The position numbers were made by a program, and so were the translations under genes. This document shows positions 60,614 to 64,000 of a DNA stretch of 64,000 nucleotides, piece after piece. Source of the stretch: Caldilineaceae bacterium (GTDB lineage Bacteria; Chloroflexota; Anaerolineae; Caldilineales; Caldilineaceae); NCBI GenBank assembly GCA_019637685.1, contig JAHBVF010000002.1:124001-188000 (forward strand), written 5' to 3'. Each line of letters opens with the position of its first letter. The stretch's first letter is position 1. The notes below the pieces were generated by a model, which saw only the letters and a list, made by a program, of their open reading frames with translations, was not told the origin of the DNA and did not search any database.

Positions 60614-61864
60614 CTACAGTTCATCGCTGAGATAGCCTTCATCGATCAGCAGACGCCGCACTGTTGGATAGCCGATTGGGGCCAAATGCCAAAGCCCATC
60701 TTTCTGCCGGATCACCCCTTCTCTGCTCAAATGCTGCAAAGAATGGCGTAGTCGATCTGACGAATGGGGCAACAGCGCCACGGCCAAATCAAAGGAGAGC
60801 GCGCCGCGGAGCAGAAGCGTGTAGAGGAACATTCCATCCTCTTTGCTGGCCCGTCTGGTCAGGTCAGGCAGCTTGACTTCTTCCCACGGGCGCACCCAAA
60901 TGGTGTAGCCCGCGTCGTCCGCCGCGGCCTCTTTGGCCGCGTTGTCCACATTCTCGTCCCTGGCGGTGAGCAGACTGCGCCGCCAGATGTGCCAGGCCAG
61001 GTAGGGATCGCCCCGGCTGGCCGCGGCCAGATGTTTGAGAAAGGCCGACGGATCGGGTGGGTCCTCGCCGTCCCCACCACTCCTCTCCAGCACAGTCTTT
61101 CCCGTGCGCGCTTCCCGGAACACAAAGTCATACGGGCTGGACGCCTCGGCGCAGTTGCTCAGCCATCGATTCAGTCGCCGGGCATCAAAAGGGGCCAGGA
61201 CCAGCGGCGCGCCACAGAGCGCATCGACCTGCGTCACCAGTGAGAGGAAACGCCAGGCCCAGCTTTGGCAGACGATCAGCAGGGCGGGCTGCTGCTGATC
61301 GATGCGGTCTATCAGCCCGCGCAGCAGGTCCAGTCCGTTGTGATGGCGCAGAAAACAGCGCTCCAGATTGGGCAGCAACAGCCGCTTGGGGCTATTCAGC
61401 GGCAGCGTGTCCAGCCAGTCGGTGTCCCCCTGCAAAGTCTGCGCGGCGGTGGGCGGCGGCAGAAGGGTAAACCCCTCGGCTGCTGCCCATTCGGATAAGT
61501 CCTGATCGAGATTGGCAACCGGGCTGTCCACCACCGACAGCACGCCTGCGCTCTCCGGTTCTCGTTCCAGCCAAGCCGCCAGCGCGGAATCGGCCCCGGC
61601 CAGCCTGTCCACGGGACAAACAGGCGCGGGCGCGGCCCAGTCCAGCAACTCCTGGGAAGGGGACCGGAGGGAGGCCGCGGCCCGCGGGTCGTCGTCGTCC
61701 TGATGCTCGCGGCCCACCAGCCGTTTCCACAGATCGGCCAGGCCACTGCGCACAACTTCGGGCGCGGCGCTGGCAGGAGGACGAAACTCATCCAAAGGCA
61801 GTAGCGCCCAGATGGGTTCTGGCTTCCTCTCTTCCCCCGGCGCGGGTGGTTGGGACTTTTCCAT
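60614..61864 (-). CDS. Large soluble protein of unknown function with a possible C-terminal winged helix
   Basis: 416 residues without signal peptide or helices in the membrane. N-terminal part acidic and Pro-rich (SGLADLWKRLVG...DDDDPRA), middle LLLPNLERCFLRHHNGLDLL, IDQQQPALLIVCQSWAWRFL, APFDARRLNRWL like a P-loop-type fold but no Walker A is seen. The C-terminus (SSDRLRHSLQHLSREGVIRQKDG) could be a winged helix. Sits between the YcxB-like gene (5 nt) and mscS (15 nt); a role at the membrane is inferred. Confidence 0.75.
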   Translation of the reverse strand: MEKSQPPAPGEERKPEPIWALLPLDEFRPPASAAPEVVRSGLADLWKRLVGREHQDDDDPRAAASLRSPSQELLDWAAPAPVCPVDRLAGADSALAAWLEREPESAGVLSVVDSPVANLDQDLSEWAAAEGFTLLPPPTAAQTLQGDTDWLDTLPLNSPKRLLLPNLERCFLRHHNGLDLLRGLIDRIDQQQPALLIVCQSWAWRFLSLVTQVDALCGAPLVLAPFDARRLNRWLSNCAEASSPYDFVFREARTGKTVLERSGGDGEDPPDPSAFLKHLAAASRGDPYLAWHIWRRSLLTARDENVDNAAKEAAADDAGYTIWVRPWEEVKLPDLTRRASKEDGMFLYTLLLRGALSFDLAVALLPHSSDRLRHSLQHLSREGVIRQKDGLWHLAPIGYPTVRRLLIDEGYLSDEL

Positions 61865-61869
61865 AAAGC

Positions 61870-62406
61870 TCAGTTTCTCTTCTCAAGGGCTGTTTCCATG
61901 CCCTTATTCATCAGCCGACGCAAACGCTCCCAATCGCCTACGCAGCGTTTAGGGAGGATCAAAATCTGTTCATCGGTGACAAAAACCAGAAAACTTTCGC
62001 TGGATTCTGCCACCCGTTTGATCTCCTTCCAGGGGAGAAAAAGACCCTCGCCGTCAGGCCCATCCCCTGTCGCTGTCACCCGTATGCCCTTTTGATGGAT
62101 GTGATAATGGCTGTGGGCCAGGGCCGGATTGGTCTGCCACAGGCTGGCGGCCTGGCGTCCAATCTGATAGCGAATGAGCAGTGTGCTGTAGAGCGAATAG
62201 ACGAAGGCCAGCAGGGCCACCGGCCAAAACCAAAAGGAGAGAGCATCCGGGGCAAAGATGACCAGCAGCAGGAGAGTCAGGGGCACGAGGACAAGAATAG
62301 CCCAGGCCGCCCAGTCGTTCACCCGCTTGCCCATTGTGCTGGCAAACTGCTGCCACAGCATGGCCCGACGGTATTCTTCTGGCTGTAGATCGACGGTGAA
62401 TTGCAT
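61870..62406 (-). CDS. YcxB-like membrane protein
   Basis: 178 residues. Two membrane helices (AWAILVLVPLTLLLLVIF; WFWPVALLAFVYSLYSTLL), then a beta-rich domain with LFLPWKEIKRVAESSESFLV and EQILILPKRCVGD, as in the YcxB-like C-terminal domain. Function unknown. First gene of a leftward set with the unknown 416-residue protein and mscS. Confidence 0.8.
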   Translation of the reverse strand: MQFTVDLQPEEYRRAMLWQQFASTMGKRVNDWAAWAILVLVPLTLLLLVIFAPDALSFWFWPVALLAFVYSLYSTLLIRYQIGRQAASLWQTNPALAHSHYHIHQKGIRVTATGDGPDGEGLFLPWKEIKRVAESSESFLVFVTDEQILILPKRCVGDWERLRRLMNKGMETALEKRN

Positions 62407-62520
62407 AGAATGAGAATTTTTTCACATATTGGAGAGACACGCTTGTAGTAGTATAGAGGGCTGGTTGGCAAGTGGCAAGTTGCAGGCGGCGAGTTGCAAG
62501 TAGTGGGTCTGCCCTAAGAA

Positions 62521-62604
62521 TAGGACGCGAATCCATGCTGGCACAACTGGCTGATGCTGAGAAAATCTGCGTCAGTCCGCCCTTCCCGCATCGCCCGCGT
62601 CCTA
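62521..62604. repeat. Repeat with TAGGACGCG/CGCGTCCTA ends and AAATCTGCGTCAGTCCG core
   Basis: 9-bp perfect ends at 62521-62529 and 62596-62604; inside, GAGAAAATCTGCGTCAGTCC resembles the family at 18408-18465. Lies in the divergent gap 62407-62626; promoters not identified. Confidence 0.55.
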
Positions 62605-62626
62605 CCCACGAATCAGGAGGAAAATT

Positions 62627-63124
62627 GTGACTTTTCGGAAAATGTGGTACCTGGCCCTGTGTATGGCAACCCTGGGATTGGCCGGCTGTAGCGGAGACGC
62701 GCCCAGCACACTGGGGATGACGGATGGCCGTCTGACGCCTTGCCCAGACTCACCCAACTGCGTCTCCAGCCAGGTGGAAAACGGATATCCGGCAATGGAA
62801 CCGATTCCATTGAGCCTGCCCGCGGATGAAACCCAGGATGTGTTGGTGGCTGCCCTGGAGGAGATGGACGGTGTGGAGGTTGTCTCGACAGAACCGGGCT
62901 ACGTTCACGCCGAAGCCAAGAGCAGACTGTTGGGTTTTGTGGATGATATGGAATTCGCCATCGACGAAAGCGACGGGGTAATCCACTACCGCTCTGCGTC
63001 GCGAATGGGCTATGGGGATATGGGCGCGAACCGGGAACGGATGGTACAGTTCTGGGGGCTGTATTCCCAGGTGGTGGAGAAGTCAGGTGGCAGAGAAGTG
63101 GAAGGTTTCGGCGTGAGCGGGTGA
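62627..63124 (+). CDS. DUF1499 lipoprotein
   Basis: 165 residues from GTG 62627 with AGGAGG 6 nt ahead. Lipobox LGLAGC; then RLTPCPDSPNCVSSQ, the DUF1499 start motif, VHAEAKSRLLGFVDDMEF and IHYRSASRMGYGDMGANRERM. Function unknown in the family; extracytoplasmic here. Confidence 0.88.
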   Translation: MTFRKMWYLALCMATLGLAGCSGDAPSTLGMTDGRLTPCPDSPNCVSSQVENGYPAMEPIPLSLPADETQDVLVAALEEMDGVEVVSTEPGYVHAEAKSRLLGFVDDMEFAIDESDGVIHYRSASRMGYGDMGANRERMVQFWGLYSQVVEKSGGREVEGFGVSG

Positions 63125-63189
63125 ACAGCAGGCGGCAGGCCGAAAAGTCATTTCGCCTGCTGATTCTCTTCTGTTTATTGCACCGGTTA

Positions 63190-63243
63190 GGCTTTTCCAA
63201 CAAATAAATTCCCCAAATTGATTTGGAAAAGCCCAAACCGTTC
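63190..63243. terminator. Hairpin between the DUF1499 gene and radA
   Basis: GGCTTTTCCAA (63190-63200) and TTGGAAAAGCC (63233-63243), 11-bp perfect stem, loop 32 nt, between convergent genes. Confidence 0.65.
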
Positions 63244-63288
63244 AGGGAAATTGTCGCCGGATCGGGGATTTATTTTCTTTGAACGGCC

Positions 63289-64000
63289 TTATTTCACCAG
63301 CGCGGCATCCAGCGCTTCCACCAGTGTGCGCACGCCGATGGCTTCGATCCCTTTGGGAATATCGTCTCCCCCTTTGCGCCGCAGCGCGTTGCGGGGCACA
63401 ATCGCCCGTTTGAAGCCCAGCTTGGCCGCTTCGCTCAGGCGGCGCGGGAGATGGCCCACGCTGCGCAGCTCCCCGCTCAGCCCCACTTCGCCCAGAATCG
63501 CCATATCCGCGGCCACAGGCACATTGCGATAACTGCTGGCAATGGCCGCGGCAATCGCCATATCCGCGGCTGGCTCGCCGATTTTCATGCCGCCGATAAC
63601 ATTGACAAAAATATCCTGGGTGCTCAGGTTTAGCCCCACCCGCTTGCTCAGCACAGCCGTCACCAGCAGCAGCCGGTTGAAGTCCACGCCGTTGCCCGTG
63701 CGCCGGGGCTGGCTGAAGGCGGTGGCGCTGGCCAGGGCCTGCACCTCCACCAGCAGGGGACGGCTGCCCTCCATCGGCACGGCGATGGCGCTGCCCGACG
63801 CGTTGGGCAGCCGCTCGGCCAGGAAAAGTTCGGACGGATTGGCGACTTCCGTCATTCCCTCTTCGCTCATCTCAAAGACACCCACTTCGTTGGTGCTGCC
63901 GTAGCGGTTTTTGATGGAGCGCAGCAGCCTGTAGGCGTGAAAACGTTCGCCCTCCAATTGCAACACTGCGTCCACCATATGTTCCAGCACCCGGGGGCCG
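63289..64000 (-). CDS. radA: DNA repair protein RadA/Sms, C-terminal part (5' end beyond the window)
   Basis: The ~237 residues in view contain RLLRSIKNRYGSTNEVGVFE, the KNRFG motif of RadA (here KNRYG), VNVIGGMKIGEPAADMAIAAA and the C-terminal Lon-like domain with MAILGEVGLSGELRSV. RadA promotes branch migration in recombination. The zinc finger and P-loop are beyond the right edge. Confidence 0.95.
   Translation of the reverse strand, partial: GPRVLEHMVDAVLQLEGERFHAYRLLRSIKNRYGSTNEVGVFEMSEEGMTEVANPSELFLAERLPNASGSAIAVPMEGSRPLLVEVQALASATAFSQPRRTGNGVDFNRLLLVTAVLSKRVGLNLSTQDIFVNVIGGMKIGEPAADMAIAAAIASSYRNVPVAADMAILGEVGLSGELRSVGHLPRRLSEAAKLGFKRAIVPRNALRRKGGDDIPKGIEAIGVRTLVEALDAALVK

Noticed and set aside
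1..64000. CRISPR array, tRNA or rRNA gene, prophage or transposase gene
   Set aside because: No regularly spaced 24-40 bp repeats, no cloverleaf with TTCGA-type arm recognised by eye, no integrase or transposase among the reading frames. tRNAs can be missed by eye.

Overview
The window is about 64 kb of a GC-rich (roughly 58-60 % by eye) bacterial chromosome with dense, mostly leftward gene sets. The set of genes points to Chloroflexota, probably an Anaerolineae/Caldilinea-like filamentous aerobe: an alternative complex III (ACIII) operon, a stand-alone bactofilin, a LexA with a long linker, PlsY-type lipid synthesis, AT-poor lipoproteins with Ala/Pro/Glu-rich linkers, and a liv-type ABC importer. 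The phylum is an inference; no rRNA or tRNA was found to anchor it.

Layout. 1-5.7 kb: a leftward operon dhaK-dhaL-glpK-dhaM-ptsH-ptsI (ptsI cut by the left edge), which joins glycerol kinase to a complete PEP-dependent dihydroxyacetone phosphorelay without any visible sugar EII. 5.8-8.0 kb: plsY, a bactofilin and prs. 8.2-9.7 kb: rdgB (+) convergent with a DNA methyltransferase. 9.8-16.1 kb: a branched-chain amino acid ABC importer (livK-H-M-G-F order on the minus strand) interrupted between livG and livF by a four-helix-bundle (S23-like) gene with inverted repeats on both sides. 16.4-22.3 kb (+): ABC-F ATPase, coaE, a small membrane protein, dnaJ, a tyrosine phosphatase and an unknown gene. 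22.3-28.5 kb: a beta-CASP nuclease-like protein, a DapF homologue with both catalytic cysteines replaced by serine, lexA with a consensus promoter, a DUF429 protein, an OSBS/NSAR enolase-family enzyme and a VapBC pair. 28.7-33.5 kb: a sugar oxidoreductase/isomerase pair, a LysM protein, a cytochrome c lipoprotein and a pterin dehydratase. 34-46 kb: fbp, an E2 acyltransferase, an asparaginase-like Ntn hydrolase, an Nfu-N protein, a hydantoinase/oxoprolinase-type protein translationally coupled to an FTR1 iron permease, its putative partner lipoprotein and a CehA/McbA-type PHP hydrolase. 46.4-56.4 kb: respiratory region: a diheme cytochrome c (+), then leftward actA-actB-actCD(fused)-actE-actF and another cytochrome c. 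56.7-64 kb: an ECF sigma/anti-sigma pair divergent from actA, then MOSC, O-methyltransferase, MscS, two little-known membrane-associated proteins, a DUF1499 lipoprotein and the C-terminal part of radA.

A theme runs through the non-coding DNA: many gaps, and several gene tails and interdomain linkers, contain palindromic or low-complexity repeats of a few families (GTGAAACGTGAAA palindromes; ACGCGGATGAACGCGGAT-like; GTAGGTC..TGCAG..GAC REP-like; GTAGTGCGTGG-like; GGGGACTGGGGATT-like). They reach into the ends of at least four genes (methyltransferase, DUF429, livG, actB), where the repeat arm encodes the last residues and/or stop codon, and sit in frame inside actF, probably actB and the E2 gene. 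The ACIII operon is the most invaded: every junction examined holds a repeat, and the actB 3' end exists in two diverged copies.

No CRISPR array, rRNA, tRNA, prophage or transposase gene was recognised.
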